Assembly (NCBI GenBank): GCA_965221985.1
Contig: OZ244928.1
Span: 2,294,001-2,358,000, forward strand
DNA length: 64,000 nt
Origin: J054 sp965221985
GTDB taxonomy: Bacteria; Pseudomonadota; Gammaproteobacteria; Steroidobacterales; GCA-2729495
Reading direction: 5' to 3'
Positions 34,185 through 44,100 of the stretch are shown here, one piece after another. Below the pieces are notes generated by a model. That model did no database searches. It worked only from the letters and a program-made list of their open reading frames with translations, and had not been told where the DNA came from. A program made the translations under genes and the position numbers. How positions within the stretch are numbered: position 1 is the first letter of the stretch; the number at the start of each line of letters is the position of its first letter.

Positions 34185-34448
34185 CTAGTGGTCGTTTAAG
34201 ATCTCGATGCTTAGCGCGTGGATGTCCGTCTGCATGAGATCGCCCACGGCCGTATAGACCAGGCGATGGCATCGGATGGGGCGCAGGCCCTGAAATTGGC
34301 GCGAAGCAATCCGTACACGGAAGTGGCCGCGGCCGTCGCGCGCACCGGCGTGGCCTTTGTGCAGATGGCTTTCGTCGATGATCTCCAGTTCGGTGGGTGC
34401 AAGCGCGGCCATTAGGCGCTGGCGAATGGTTTCAACGCGCTGGGTCAC
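34185..34448 (-). CDS. BolA-family protein
   Basis: An 87-residue protein from the GTG at 34448, whose GTGA overlaps the stop of the yciI-like gene. VETIRQRLMAALAPTELEIIDESHLHKGHAGARDGRGHFRVRIAS followed by CHRLVYTAVGDLMQTDIHALSIEIL is the BolA fold, with the conserved H (SHLHKGH) that can share an Fe-S cluster with monothiol glutaredoxins. BolA proteins act in iron-sulfur handling and morphology under stress. The yciI-bolA coupling is common in gammaproteobacteria. Confidence 0.93.
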   Translation of the reverse strand: MTQRVETIRQRLMAALAPTELEIIDESHLHKGHAGARDGRGHFRVRIASRQFQGLRPIRCHRLVYTAVGDLMQTDIHALSIEILNDH

Positions 34449-34744
34449 GGCAGAACAAGTTTGAAGGGTTTGACGGTGACCTGAGCGTACACACCCGCCT
34501 CGACATAGGGGTCGGCTTGGGCCCACTCTTCGGCGGCTTTAAGATCGGTGAATTCGGCAATGATGAGGCTGCCGCTAAAGCCGGCTGGTCCGGGGTCTGG
34601 GGCGTCCACGGCCGGGTGGGGGCCGGCGACGATGAGTTTCCCCGCATCGCGCAGCGCGGTCAGTCTTTCCAGGTGCTTCGGTCTGGCCGAGGCTCTGGCC
34701 TTGACGCTATCGGCGATATCCTCGGCCATGATGGCGTAGAACAT
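34445..34744 (-). CDS. YciI-family protein
   Basis: A 99-residue protein: MFYAIMAEDIADSVKARASARPKHLERLTALRDAGKLIVAGPHP, then FSGSLIIAEFTDLKAAEEWAQADPYVEAGVYAQVTVKPFK. This is the YciI fold (ferredoxin-like, with the conserved H and D pair: H in RPKHLERL, D in ADPY). The biochemical role is unknown in most species. It is translationally coupled to bolA. Confidence 0.93.
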   Translation of the reverse strand: MFYAIMAEDIADSVKARASARPKHLERLTALRDAGKLIVAGPHPAVDAPDPGPAGFSGSLIIAEFTDLKAAEEWAQADPYVEAGVYAQVTVKPFKLVLP

Positions 34745-34929
34745 GGTGTATTAGCTCCATTGATTGGTGAGGCAGGGCGGCCGGGGTTGATGCATTACCA
34801 AGGACCCACGCCGAACTGGCCTGCCGCTAGTTTACCCTCTGATGGGTGGCCCAACGCCGCGGGCGTGGTTGCGAGGCTCGAAAAATAACGCTTTCTCGCG
34901 GGGACCTTAGGCCCCTAGAATGCGCCGTC

Positions 34930-35550
34930 ATGACGCAACGCTTCGAGATTCATCCCGACAACCCGCAGCCGCGCTTGATCCGGCAAGCCGCGGATATTCT
35001 GCGCCGTGGTGGCTTGATCGCCTACCCGACGGATTCTTGTTACGCCCTCGGGTGCGCGTTGGATACCGCCAACGGGGGGCGCGCCATTGCGCGCATTCGG
35101 CAAACCGACAAGCGCCACAATTTCACCTTGGTCTGCCGCGATCTCTCGGAAATTGCGACCTACGCGCGAGTACCCAATTGGGCATACCGCTTGCTGAAGG
35201 GCCACACGCCCGGGCCCTATACCTTTATTTTGTTGGCCACGCGGGATGTGCCCCGGCGCTTGCAAAATCCGCGCCGCAAGACCATCGGCATTCGCGTGCC
35301 GGATCATCCGGTGCCGCAGTTGATCCTTGAGGAGCTGGGCAGTCCCCTCATGAGCTCGACTTTGCTACTGCCTGGCAGCGACCGCCCGCTGAATGGCGGC
35401 GAGGAGATTTATGATCGTCTGGAAGGCCAGCTCGAATTGATCATCGACAGCGGTAGTTGCGGTTTGGAACCCTCCACCGTGGTTGATCTCACCGGAGATT
35501 TTCCGCAACTGCTGCGTGAGGGGCGGGGCGACAGTAGTTACTTTAGTTAG
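34930..35550 (+). CDS. yciO: YciO/YrdC/Sua5-family protein
   Basis: A 206-residue protein from the ATG at 34930; the frame is open upstream but the family starts here. IRQAADILRRGGLIAYPTDSCYALGCAL, RIRQTDKRHNFTLVCRDLSEIATYARV, GPYTFILLAT and RKTIGIRVPDHPVPQLILEELGSPLMSSTL are the YrdC-fold blocks that bind ATP and threonylcarbamoyl intermediates. The length and the GSDRPLNGGEEIYDRLEGQ end resemble YciO rather than TsaC. YciO function is not firmly established. Next to the M50 protease and scpA, a frequent neighbourhood. Confidence 0.88.
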   Translation: MTQRFEIHPDNPQPRLIRQAADILRRGGLIAYPTDSCYALGCALDTANGGRAIARIRQTDKRHNFTLVCRDLSEIATYARVPNWAYRLLKGHTPGPYTFILLATRDVPRRLQNPRRKTIGIRVPDHPVPQLILEELGSPLMSSTLLLPGSDRPLNGGEEIYDRLEGQLELIIDSGSCGLEPSTVVDLTGDFPQLLREGRGDSSYFS

Positions 35551-35572
35551 TCATCTGCGCTGAAGGCCTGCG

Positions 35573-35578
35573 TATAAT
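35573..35578 (+). promoter_or_regulatory. Perfect -10 box very close to the M50 protease start
   Basis: TATAAT lies 7 bases before the ATG at 35585. No good -35 hexamer is found at the usual distance. If used, transcription would begin at or next to the start codon, giving a leaderless mRNA for the M50-scpA-scpB-rluB run. Confidence 0.3.
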
Positions 35579-35584
35579 TCCGCG

Positions 35585-36256
35585 ATGTTTGATTACGACA
35601 TCCCCACCATCATTCGCGGACTGTCCGTGGGTGTGATTCCGGTAATTTTCGCCATTACTCTGCACGAAGTCGCCCACGGCTGGGCCGCGCGCCACTACGG
35701 TGATCGCACTGCCGAGATGTTGGGGCGCCTGTCGGTGAATCCCATTCGGCATATTGATCCGGTGGGCACCATCTTGGTGCCGTTGCTGGTCTTTGTGACC
35801 AGTGGATTCTTATTCGGTTGGGCCAAACCCGTGCCGGTGAATCGGGCCGCCTTGCGTGACCCGAAAAAAGACATGGTGGCTGTGGCGGCCGCGGGTCCAG
35901 CCATGAATATGGTGATGGCTTTGTTTTGGGCGGTGGTTTATGGCTGGGCCGTTAAGTTTTCCGCGGACGGTTCCCTGGTCGCTGTATTCTTGTACCAGAT
36001 GGCGGGAATTGGTGTTTTTTTCAATATCTTGTTGGCGGTTTTTAATCTACTTCCTTTGCCTCCCTTAGACGGCGGCCGGGTATTGCGGGGTTTGGTGCCT
36101 GAGTCTTTCGGCCGGACAATAGATGCAATAGAGCCCTACGGCCTTATAATCATTGTGTTGTTGTTGTCGGTCGGTGCCATCGGTCCCATTGTGCGGCCGG
36201 TCATTGGCGGGCTGCAGGTTTTAGTGTTCCGCATCGCCGGTCTCTTGGGAGCCTAG
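35585..36256 (+). CDS. Site-2 protease family (M50) membrane metalloprotease
   Basis: A 223-residue membrane protein. The first helix carries ITLHEVAHGWAARHYGD with the HExxH zinc site; a later helix has LLAVFNLLPLPPLDGGRVLRGL with the N-x-x-P-x-P-x-L-D-G-G motif supplying the third ligand. Several hydrophobic segments surround these. Substrate unknown; this short form lacks a PDZ domain, unlike RseP. One base separates its stop from the scpA start, so it is in the scpA operon, as in many bacteria. Confidence 0.92.
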   Translation: MFDYDIPTIIRGLSVGVIPVIFAITLHEVAHGWAARHYGDRTAEMLGRLSVNPIRHIDPVGTILVPLLVFVTSGFLFGWAKPVPVNRAALRDPKKDMVAVAAAGPAMNMVMALFWAVVYGWAVKFSADGSLVAVFLYQMAGIGVFFNILLAVFNLLPLPPLDGGRVLRGLVPESFGRTIDAIEPYGLIIIVLLLSVGAIGPIVRPVIGGLQVLVFRIAGLLGA

Positions 36257-36257
36257 T

Positions 36258-37181
36258 ATGGAACAGCAGCCGGATGCGCCGGTGCAGTTGCGGGTGGTCA
36301 GCCCGCCGGAAAAAGACGCCATGGTTTCTGAAGAAGCCGCGGGCGGCAATCCGGCCCAGGGTGAGATGCCCTTTGCGGTGGTGGCGGGCGAACCGGTCAC
36401 CCAGCTTCCGCAAGATCTTTACATTCCGCCCTATGCGCTAGAAGTTTTTCTGGAGGCCTTTGAAGGGCCGCTGGATTTGCTGCTGTATCTTATCCGCCGG
36501 CAAAACCTGGATATTCTCGATATCCCCATCACCGAGATCACTCGCCAGTACGTTGAGTACATCGAGCTGATGAAAGAAATGCAGTTGGAGCTGGCCGGAG
36601 AATATCTGCTGATGGCGGCCATGCTGGCCGAAATCAAATCGCGCATGCTGCTGCCCCGCCAAGCCGAGGCGGAAGAAGCCGAAGACGATCCGCGGGCCGA
36701 ACTGGTGCGCCGCTTGCAGGAATACGAGCGCTTTAAGAAGGCCGCCCAAGACATCGACATGCTGGATCGCATGGAGCGCGACATCGTACAGGCCAGTGCC
36801 GAAGTAGTGGAGAAGTCGGTGGTCACCAAACTGCCGGATGTCAGCCTGAAAGATTTAACCTTTGCGTTTAAAGATGTGCTCACCCGCGCGGCAATGAATG
36901 CGCATTTTCATGTGCAACGCGAACCTTTGTCGGTACGTCAGCGCATGGCCGAAATTTTAACGCGGCTGACCGGCGACAGCTTTAGCGATTTTGGTCACTT
37001 GTTTGATCCGGAAGAAGGCCGTATGGGGGTTGCCGTGACGTTTATCGCGCTGCTTGAACTGTGGCGTGAGGGCGTGATTGAGTTGGTGCAGGCCGAGGCG
37101 TATTCGCCCATCCACGTGCGCGCCGCGACGGGTGGTCCCCCGGGCGCCATTGAAGGGCCTGCTGAGCCGGTGGACTCATAG
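36258..37181 (+). CDS. scpA: Segregation and condensation protein A
   Basis: A 307-residue kleisin. After a 50-residue variable leader comes YALEVFLEAFEGPLDLLLYLIRRQNLDILDIPITEITRQYVEYIELMKEMQLELAGEYLLMAAMLAEIKSRMLLP, the ScpA N-terminal domain that grips the SMC neck, then the C-terminal winged helix (MGVAVTFIALLELWREGVIELVQAE) that binds the SMC head. It works with SMC (24597-28091) and ScpB (next gene). Confidence 0.96.
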   Translation: MEQQPDAPVQLRVVSPPEKDAMVSEEAAGGNPAQGEMPFAVVAGEPVTQLPQDLYIPPYALEVFLEAFEGPLDLLLYLIRRQNLDILDIPITEITRQYVEYIELMKEMQLELAGEYLLMAAMLAEIKSRMLLPRQAEAEEAEDDPRAELVRRLQEYERFKKAAQDIDMLDRMERDIVQASAEVVEKSVVTKLPDVSLKDLTFAFKDVLTRAAMNAHFHVQREPLSVRQRMAEILTRLTGDSFSDFGHLFDPEEGRMGVAVTFIALLELWREGVIELVQAEAYSPIHVRAATGGPPGAIEGPAEPVDS

Positions 37182-37191
37182 GGAATCAGGA

Positions 37192-38058
37192 ATGGAAATA
37201 TCTGAGCTGAAACATGTCATCGAGGCTGCATTGCTGGCGGCGGGACGACCCATTAGCGTGGATGAGTTCCGCAAATTATTAACCAGCGGTAAAGACGAGC
37301 CACCGCGCCAGGAAATCCGCGAGGCCGTGCAGGCCTTGCAAACCGACTACGCGGAACGGGGCATCGAATTGGCGGAAGTGGCCAGTGGTTTTCGCATTCA
37401 AGTGCGCCCGAGTATGTCGCCCTGGCTAACCAAACTGTGGGAAATCCGTCCGCCGCGCTATTCCCGTGCCTTAATGGAAACCCTGGCTATCATCGCCTAC
37501 CGGCAACCGGTAACACGCGGCGATGTGGAAGATGTGCGGGGCGTGGGCGTGTCCACGGGCATCATTCGTACCTTGCTTGAACGCGGTTGGGTGCGCGTGG
37601 TGGGTCATCGCGATGTGCCGGGTAAACCCGAAATGTTTGGCACTACCAAAGAGTTTTTAGACTACTTCGGTTTAAAGAGTCTGAAGAATCTACCGCCCTT
37701 GGAAGATTTGAAAGATCTCGATGCCTTGAATGTGCAGCTTGAATTGCCGGAAGGTGTGAGCGAGGGCGCGGCAGCGGATGAGGGGAGTCAGGCTCCCAGC
37801 GAGGACGATGAGACGGCCGCGGTGGCGAAGCCGGCGCAAGATTCTTCCAGTGATACCGATGGAACGGCGGCGGATATCGAAAGTTTCGCCGCCTTGGAAG
37901 ATGAGTCTTTCGCCGACGGTCCGGAACTGGCCGCGGTGGCATCCATCGACGAGGCGCGGCAAGGTATCAGCGAACCCCAAGAGGCAGCGGGCCTTGCTGA
38001 ATTCCCGGATGAAGAACCCCGCGGCGCCAAGATTCTTCCGCTAAAGAGCCGCCAGTAG
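37192..38058 (+). CDS. scpB: Segregation and condensation protein B
   Basis: A 288-residue protein from the ATG at 37192 (AGGA upstream). Two winged-helix domains: LKHVIEAALLAAGRPISVDEFRKLL and RYSRALMETLAIIAYRQPVTRGDVEDVRGVGVSTGIIRTLLERGWVRVVGHRDVPGKPEMFGTTKEFLDYFGL. A long acidic, probably disordered tail of about 100 residues follows (rich in Ala, Glu, Asp, Ser). It dimerises and bridges ScpA. It sits 10 bases after scpA. Confidence 0.96.
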   Translation: MEISELKHVIEAALLAAGRPISVDEFRKLLTSGKDEPPRQEIREAVQALQTDYAERGIELAEVASGFRIQVRPSMSPWLTKLWEIRPPRYSRALMETLAIIAYRQPVTRGDVEDVRGVGVSTGIIRTLLERGWVRVVGHRDVPGKPEMFGTTKEFLDYFGLKSLKNLPPLEDLKDLDALNVQLELPEGVSEGAAADEGSQAPSEDDETAAVAKPAQDSSSDTDGTAADIESFAALEDESFADGPELAAVASIDEARQGISEPQEAAGLAEFPDEEPRGAKILPLKSRQ

Positions 38059-38076
38059 ACCCCGGCGGAAACCCCC

Positions 38077-38823
38077 ATGCCTGAACGGCTGCAAAAATGG
38101 CTGGCGGGCCAAGGCTTAGGTTCGCGTCGTGCTTTGGAAGTTTGGATCAAAGAGGGTCGTGTCACTGTGGATGGCCAGGTGGCGACACTGGGGCAGAAGG
38201 TCACCGGTCATGAAGTCATTATGGTGGACGGCCGGCGGGTTGGGGCAGGCGCGCGCGCTGCCGAGCCCGCGCGCACTTTGATTTATCACAAACCTATCGG
38301 TGAAATTTGTACGCGCAGCGATCCCGAAGGCCGGCCCACCGTATTCGAAAATCTGCCGAAATTGCGCGGGCAGCGCTGGATCAGCGTCGGCCGTTTAGAT
38401 GTGCAAACCTCGGGTTTGTTGTTATTCACCACCGACGGTGAATTGTCTCATCGTCTCATGCATCCCAGCGCGAGCTTGGAGCGGGAATACGCGGCCCGCG
38501 TGCAAGGCGTGTTGGCCAGTGATGCGATGCAGAAATTGCGCCACGGTATCAAGCTTCCCGATGGTGAGGCCCGCTTCGATCATCTGGAAGAGGGCGGCGG
38601 CGAAGGGCAAAACCGTTGGTATCGCGTGGTGGTTTCCCAAGGCCGTAATCGCGTGGTGCGACGACTCTTTGAAGCGGTGGGCGGACGCGTGAGCCGCTTG
38701 ATTCGCGTGCGCTTCGGACCGCTACCATTACCGCGAGATTTACCGCGTGGCCGGATGCGTGATTTAGATGTAGCGGAGTTACGTGAGCTTTATGCTTCGG
38801 TAGCGCTTAAGGCGCCGGAATAA
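38077..38823 (+). CDS. rluB: 23S rRNA pseudouridine synthase RluB
   Basis: A 248-residue protein. N-terminal S4 domain (ERLQKWLAGQGLGSRRALEVWIKEGRVTVDGQVATLGQKV), then the RsuA/RluB catalytic core with the active-site Asp in GRLDVQTSGLLLFTTDGEL and the RKGRNRVVRRLFEA-like block (QGRNRVVRRLFEAVGGRVSRLIRVRFG). It modifies U2605 (E. coli numbering) in 23S rRNA; the scpB-rluB pairing supports RluB over other RsuA-family members. Confidence 0.92.
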   Translation: MPERLQKWLAGQGLGSRRALEVWIKEGRVTVDGQVATLGQKVTGHEVIMVDGRRVGAGARAAEPARTLIYHKPIGEICTRSDPEGRPTVFENLPKLRGQRWISVGRLDVQTSGLLLFTTDGELSHRLMHPSASLEREYAARVQGVLASDAMQKLRHGIKLPDGEARFDHLEEGGGEGQNRWYRVVVSQGRNRVVRRLFEAVGGRVSRLIRVRFGPLPLPRDLPRGRMRDLDVAELRELYASVALKAPE

Positions 38824-38833
38824 CGGGTTAAGG

Positions 38834-38899
38834 GGTCAGAGTAAAAACTCACTCGATGCTCAATTTCAGTCACTAACCCAAAGAGTTTTTACTCTGACC
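38834..38899. repeat. Short inverted-repeat element (possible MITE/REP half-pair) after rluB
   Basis: GGTCAGAGTAAAAACTC at 38834-38850 is repeated as a perfect reverse complement at 38883-38899, enclosing 32 bases. It lies between two convergent genes and could fold in RNA as a terminator. The sequence is different from the island MITE family, so this is a second kind of small palindromic element. Only one copy is in the window. Confidence 0.65.
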
Positions 38900-38949
38900 A
38901 CTTGAATTCGCATCGCGGCGCTGCCTATTTTCAGCTGCAGCGTTGGCAC

Positions 38950-40488
38950 CTACGCGCTTACCGGCGCGAGCTTAGGTGGGTTGCCGTCGGCTTGCCGACG
39001 CAGCTTGCCATCGGCGGTGTGCAGAGCTTGGGTGTTGATTGCCCATGCCACCGGTATTTTGTGCTCCGACAACCGATTGCTTAGAAATTGCCGCAGCTCG
39101 CTGCTTTGCACTCGTCGATCGGATGTCACTTCCACCGCGGCAGTAATGACTTGCCCAAATTCAGCATCGGCCCGGCCGCGCACCACGCAGTCTTGCACGC
39201 ATGGATGGGCAAGCAACGCATTTTCAATTTCCAAGGGATAAACCTTAACCCGGCCCGTATTAATTAAATCATCGGTGCGACCTAAGACAAACAGGTAGCC
39301 ATCGGGATCCAGGTAACCGGCATCCCCAACGGGGAACCACTGCTTGCCCGCATGCCGTTGCAACACCGGTGCCTTAGCACCCGATATTGTCGGTCGCGGC
39401 ATGCCTTCCAGCGCCACATGAATGCGCCCGGGTTCTTTTGCGGGCAGCGGTTTGCCCTGATCATTGAAGATCATGACCGGCCTCACGGGTCGCCCCACGG
39501 TACCGGGTCGGCGCAACCAGTCGTGACTAGAGCTCACACTGACCGTGCTGACTTCACTGGCACCATAGGCTTCCCAAATGACCGGTCCAAACCAATCGAG
39601 CATTCGCCGCTTCACTTCGGGTGCACAGAGTGCGCCGGTGTGAAAGACATAATTGAGAGTGGAAATGTCGTAGCGCTCGCGAGTGCGCCGGGGCAGGCGC
39701 AACAGCCGCACGAACATGGTGGGCACTAGATAAGCGTGAGTCACCCGGTGTTGTTCAACCTGCCGCAGAAATTCTTCGGCATCGAATTTGGGCAGCATGA
39801 TGTGGTTGGCTCGCAAGCGCCAGGATTGGCAAAACACGCCATATTGGCCACCGTTAAATAGTGGGGCGGTCACCAAGGACGTCTTGATAGTCGGGCGATC
39901 TACGGTGCGGTTCTTATACCATTGCTGCCATTGCTGTTTGCCTTGCCAGCGAACCACCTTCGGCGTGCCGGTTGAGCCGGACGTTAGGCCGATGGCCGCG
40001 GGAGCCCCGCGTTTAATCGGCGCGTTTTCGGGCGCCGCTGCAATCAGTTTTTCCCACCGTCGTACGCTTGCCGGAAAGCGTTTGTGCTGCGGCTGTTTTA
40101 TCGCATAAACGGTTTCTAGGCACTTCGGTGTGGAGATAACCACGGCCGCACAAGCGCTAAGCTTGATACCCGCAGCTAGCAGCGCGGCTAGTAAATCTGC
40201 GTGCGCGATCAGCGCCCGTGGCCGCAGAGTCAGCAAAATACTGGCAACTTCTGACGGGGTTAAGTGCCAGGGAATGTTGGCGCGCAAACCCTCTAAACAA
40301 CGAATACAGGTCAGTGCTTCAATGACAGCGGGTTCGTTGCGTAATAGGAGTGCGACGGTGGAACCGGGGCCGATGCCCTGGGCCTGCAAGGTTACTGCGG
40401 CCCTTGCACCGCGTTGCTCCAGGTGGTTTAGATCAAAGCGGTCAGTGCCAAATACGACGGTGGGATTTGGCTTGCAGAGACTTGTCAT
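38950..40488 (-). CDS. AMP-binding acyl-CoA synthetase-like protein
   Basis: A 512-residue adenylate-forming enzyme from the ATG at 40486-40488. P-loop IGLTSGSTGTPKVV, the YGASE motif (WEAYGASEVSTV), the hinge motif GRTDDLINTGRVKVYPLEIE, and the C-terminal catalytic Lys region (TADGKLRRQ). It activates a carboxylic acid to an acyl-adenylate and then probably an acyl-CoA. The substrate is not evident. The frame remains open upstream into the next gene, but family similarity starts near this ATG. Possibly co-transcribed with the small secreted protein upstream. Confidence 0.9.
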   Translation of the reverse strand: MTSLCKPNPTVVFGTDRFDLNHLEQRGARAAVTLQAQGIGPGSTVALLLRNEPAVIEALTCIRCLEGLRANIPWHLTPSEVASILLTLRPRALIAHADLLAALLAAGIKLSACAAVVISTPKCLETVYAIKQPQHKRFPASVRRWEKLIAAAPENAPIKRGAPAAIGLTSGSTGTPKVVRWQGKQQWQQWYKNRTVDRPTIKTSLVTAPLFNGGQYGVFCQSWRLRANHIMLPKFDAEEFLRQVEQHRVTHAYLVPTMFVRLLRLPRRTRERYDISTLNYVFHTGALCAPEVKRRMLDWFGPVIWEAYGASEVSTVSVSSSHDWLRRPGTVGRPVRPVMIFNDQGKPLPAKEPGRIHVALEGMPRPTISGAKAPVLQRHAGKQWFPVGDAGYLDPDGYLFVLGRTDDLINTGRVKVYPLEIENALLAHPCVQDCVVRGRADAEFGQVITAAVEVTSDRRVQSSELRQFLSNRLSEHKIPVAWAINTQALHTADGKLRRQADGNPPKLAPVSA

Positions 40489-40523
40489 GGCGCCCGCCAA
40501 ATCGCCGTTGGATTTGGCGGTGG

Positions 40524-40955
40524 CTACTGCAATTTCTCCAGGAAACCCGGATCGCGCTTTTGCACGACGGAGATGACTCGCCACTCGCCGAGCATGTTGG
40601 CGCAGCCGATTTCCAGTACCCCTGGATCACCGTCTAAGAACGCCAAGCGAGTGGTCGGTAGAACGCACACACCGACCACCTTGCTCAGGTCGCGACATCG
40701 TGTCTTCGTGCGTTTTACCGCAGAGCTACCAAATGCATTGCGGTCCTTCGCCCCCGCGGGCTTGAGAAAGCTCTGGCAGGCTTGACCTTTGTTAGGTAAC
40801 TCACACACTTGTATATCGGCCTGCGCGCGCACGCTGTGCAGGCTGTATTCGCAGCTCTCTGTGGCATGGGCCTGTGGTGTGGCAGCAATGCTTAGCAACA
40901 AAACGATGGCTGACAAGGGGGCGAGCTGACGAGTTAGGCGATGGCTCCACGACAT
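40524..40955 (-). CDS. Small secreted Cys-containing protein of unknown function
   Basis: A 143-residue protein with a signal peptide (LAPLSAIVLLLSIAATPQAHA). The mature part has conserved-looking Cys residues (SCEYSLH, VCELPNKGQACQSFL, RCRDL, VCVLPTT, GCANM), suggesting disulfides in the periplasm. The end GEWRVISVVQKRDPGFLEKL has no family I recognise. It lies 35 bases upstream of the acyl-CoA synthetase on the same strand. Confidence 0.65.
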   Translation of the reverse strand: MSWSHRLTRQLAPLSAIVLLLSIAATPQAHATESCEYSLHSVRAQADIQVCELPNKGQACQSFLKPAGAKDRNAFGSSAVKRTKTRCRDLSKVVGVCVLPTTRLAFLDGDPGVLEIGCANMLGEWRVISVVQKRDPGFLEKLQ

Positions 40956-41197
40956 GGGTTCCCCTCCGATGGCCTATGCGCAGTCTCTGTATTCAAAGAG
41001 CTTCGCCTAGGCGAGCTAAAGGAAGTCATTCTGATCATCCTGTGCCGTAAACCGCAAGCTGCATAACTGGGTAAAAACGCCAGAAATAGACATTGATCCT
41101 TCAGGCACCCGCAACAAACACTCAGAGGGTCGCGGAACGAACCAGATCGGCCGATCTAGGTGGTCTTGACGGCCTTGGGGCAATGGGGGGATGGCCA

Positions 41198-44100
41198 ATG
41201 GGAATTTCAGTTTTTTCGAGGGTTAGAGTCAGCGGCCACGTGACGTCCAAACAACGACCTGAGCTGTGGGCAACGCGCTTGGATCGTCTGCAACTTCGGC
41301 GCCGATTAGGCGCTTTTCGAGGCAATCTTTCCCGTAGTGATGCTCGCGCTCAGGTCGTGACCCTGTGTTTTGCTGCGCTGCTTATTGCTCCTGTCGGTAT
41401 GGCTGAAGCTGGTACCGCCGTGGGCCGAATTGCCGGTGATTTTGGGGTGTCTAATAGTGGTGCCGCCAACTACTCGATCCCCATCAACGTCCCGGCCGGG
41501 CGCAATGGCCTGAGGCCCAGCGTCGCACTGACCTATAGCAGCCAGCGGGGCGCCGGCTTAGCCGGGGTGGGCTGGCACCTAGCGGGTTTTTCCACCATCA
41601 CTCGCTGCGGCAAGATCCTCGCCGTGGATGGCGAGCGCACCGGCGTGAACTACGATGGGGATGATCGTTTTTGTTTAGACGGACAGTTACTGATCTTGCG
41701 CTCGGGCACCTACGGGGCCAATGGTGCGACCTATCGCCCGGAGATCCACAACTACGAATTGGTCACCTCCCACGGCAGTGTCGGCAGTCACAGCCCCGAT
41801 TGGTTTGAAGTGAAGATGCGGAACGGTTTGATCTATCGCTACGGCAATGACGGCAATTCGCAGATGGTAGCACCGGGCACCGGGGGTGAAGTCGATACCT
41901 GGGCACTCAATGAAATCCGTGACACCGTGGGTAACACGATCTTGTTTGGTTATTACGAATCCACCGGTGATTTTGAGTTCGTGCCGACGGAGATTAAGTG
42001 GACCGCCGGTAACGGTAATAGCACGCCGTTGTATAAATTGCGGTTTGACTATCACGATCGCACCAGTGGTGGCGACAAGCCGGATGTGCGTCGGGGGTAT
42101 CGGGCGGGGGTCGCTTGGGAGCGGACCAAGCGTTTGCACAAGATCAGCTACCAGCATCACAACGGGTCGGCCTATACCGATGTGCATGTATACACCCTGG
42201 CTTACAGCAGCCAAGGCAATACCGGTGCTGCCACCGGGCGCAGTCAGTTGATCTCGGTGACCCAATGTGAGTTTCTAACCACGGGGCAAGATTGTTTGCC
42301 GGCCACCGATATTACCTATCAGGCTCCCGGGACTGACGGTTGGCAAAGCATGACTGGCACTGGCGGTGCCAGTGTAGCGAATTTCAATGGCGCAACCTTT
42401 GCCGACTATGATGGTGATGGTGATTCGGATATTTTCTGGCCGAATACCACGGGTAAGTGGAGTGTGCTGTTTTCTGATAACAACTACATATCCGCGCCCA
42501 TTGATTCAACCGCGTCGCATAACGGTAATGCCGGTTTTTCTCTGGATTACAACGGCGATGGGCGTAAAGACTTGTTGACTAAGCAGGGCTCAACGTGGCG
42601 GGTACTGCAATCAAAAGGTCTTGGGTTGCAGGCCGCATTTACGTTGCGTGATACGGGAATACCAACGAACGTAGTATCAACCCCGCATATCTTGGATATC
42701 AACGGCGATGGCTTGAGCGACCTAGTCTACATAAATACTAGTTCTGGTAACGTCGAATATTACATTAACAATGGCGACCAGACGCTGGGTAATTCGGCCT
42801 ATACAGGCGCGCCCGGTGTAAAGGCCATTGGCGGAGGCGGTTGTGCAGGTATTTCGTTAGCTTTTCAAGTACAACAAGATGGTATTCAGACACCTGATTT
42901 TAATGGTGACGGTCGTGATGATCTGCTCGTAATTCGCAACGGTTGTTCTGGAGTATGGGATAAATGGCTAGCATTTCATTCTACCGGCGCGGGTTTTTCC
43001 AGCGAAGTGGGCTCGATAGATTCAAGCGAGGCGATGGCCATAACTGACATCAATGGCGACGGTTTAAGTGACTTACTTGGCAATAGCAGCGGTAACAAGT
43101 GGATCTATCGACTCAGCAACGGTGCGGGTTTCGAACCAGTCGTGACAACCGATATCGATGTTCCTGCACCGCACATAGCCGGCGAGCCGATCTATGCCGT
43201 GGACTATCAGCGCGATGGTCGCTTGGATTTACTCCAGCAAAACGGCACGCAATGGCGCGTGTATCTGGCGGACGATGCAGGCTATACCAGTGCGAACTAC
43301 GTAGATATCGGTGGACCCAGCCCGGCCACCGCAACCTTATCACCGGCTGATTTGGATGGCAGTGGCCATACCGACTTGATGGTGGCCGATAGCACGGACA
43401 ACAAGTGGAAATTTCGCCGGCAAGCGTTCACCGCCCAGCGTGATTTGTTGGACAAGACCACGGATGGGCTGGGTAACACGTTTGAACCGGTCTATGCCGC
43501 CATGAACTCCAGCACCCACAGTGCGACGGGCAGCCCCAGTGCGCCGAATAGCCGGCATGCTACCCGCGGTCCACACATTGTTAAGAGTTACCAATCGAAC
43601 GATGGCATTGGTGGTGATTATATGGTGACTTATCAGTACACGGGGGGCTTGCTCAATACCCAGGGGCGCGGCTTTTTGGGTTTCGAGCAGATTGAACGCA
43701 CGGATAATCGCGATGATTTGCGTCACTTTAGCGAGTTCGAACAAGCCTTTCCCTTCATGGGCCGGCTTAAGTTGGCGCGCACTAAACAACCGACAGGCAG
43801 TAATGATTTACAGTTCACTGATCCCAGCTGGACGGTCTATACTGGCGATCCAACCGGTGTGACCAAGCCAGCATCAGAGCCCGGCGAACTGCAGTTTGTG
43901 CATCGCACCAGCCAGAGCGACAAAACCTATGAGGTCAACGGCACGCTGACTCGGCAGGTTGATCAAGACTTCACACCGTCGGGCTTCAACTTTAACTACA
44001 CCCACGGCCAGCCTAGCAAGACAGTACAGACAGTGACATCGAATGTTGCCGCCTGGTCAGGTAAGACTTGGACGGTGGAGACCACGGTCAATTACGACAA

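Noticed and set aside
40489..40584. Upstream extension of the acyl-CoA synthetase to a GTG at 40584
   Set aside because: It overlaps the end of the small secreted protein gene, and family similarity begins near the ATG at 40488.
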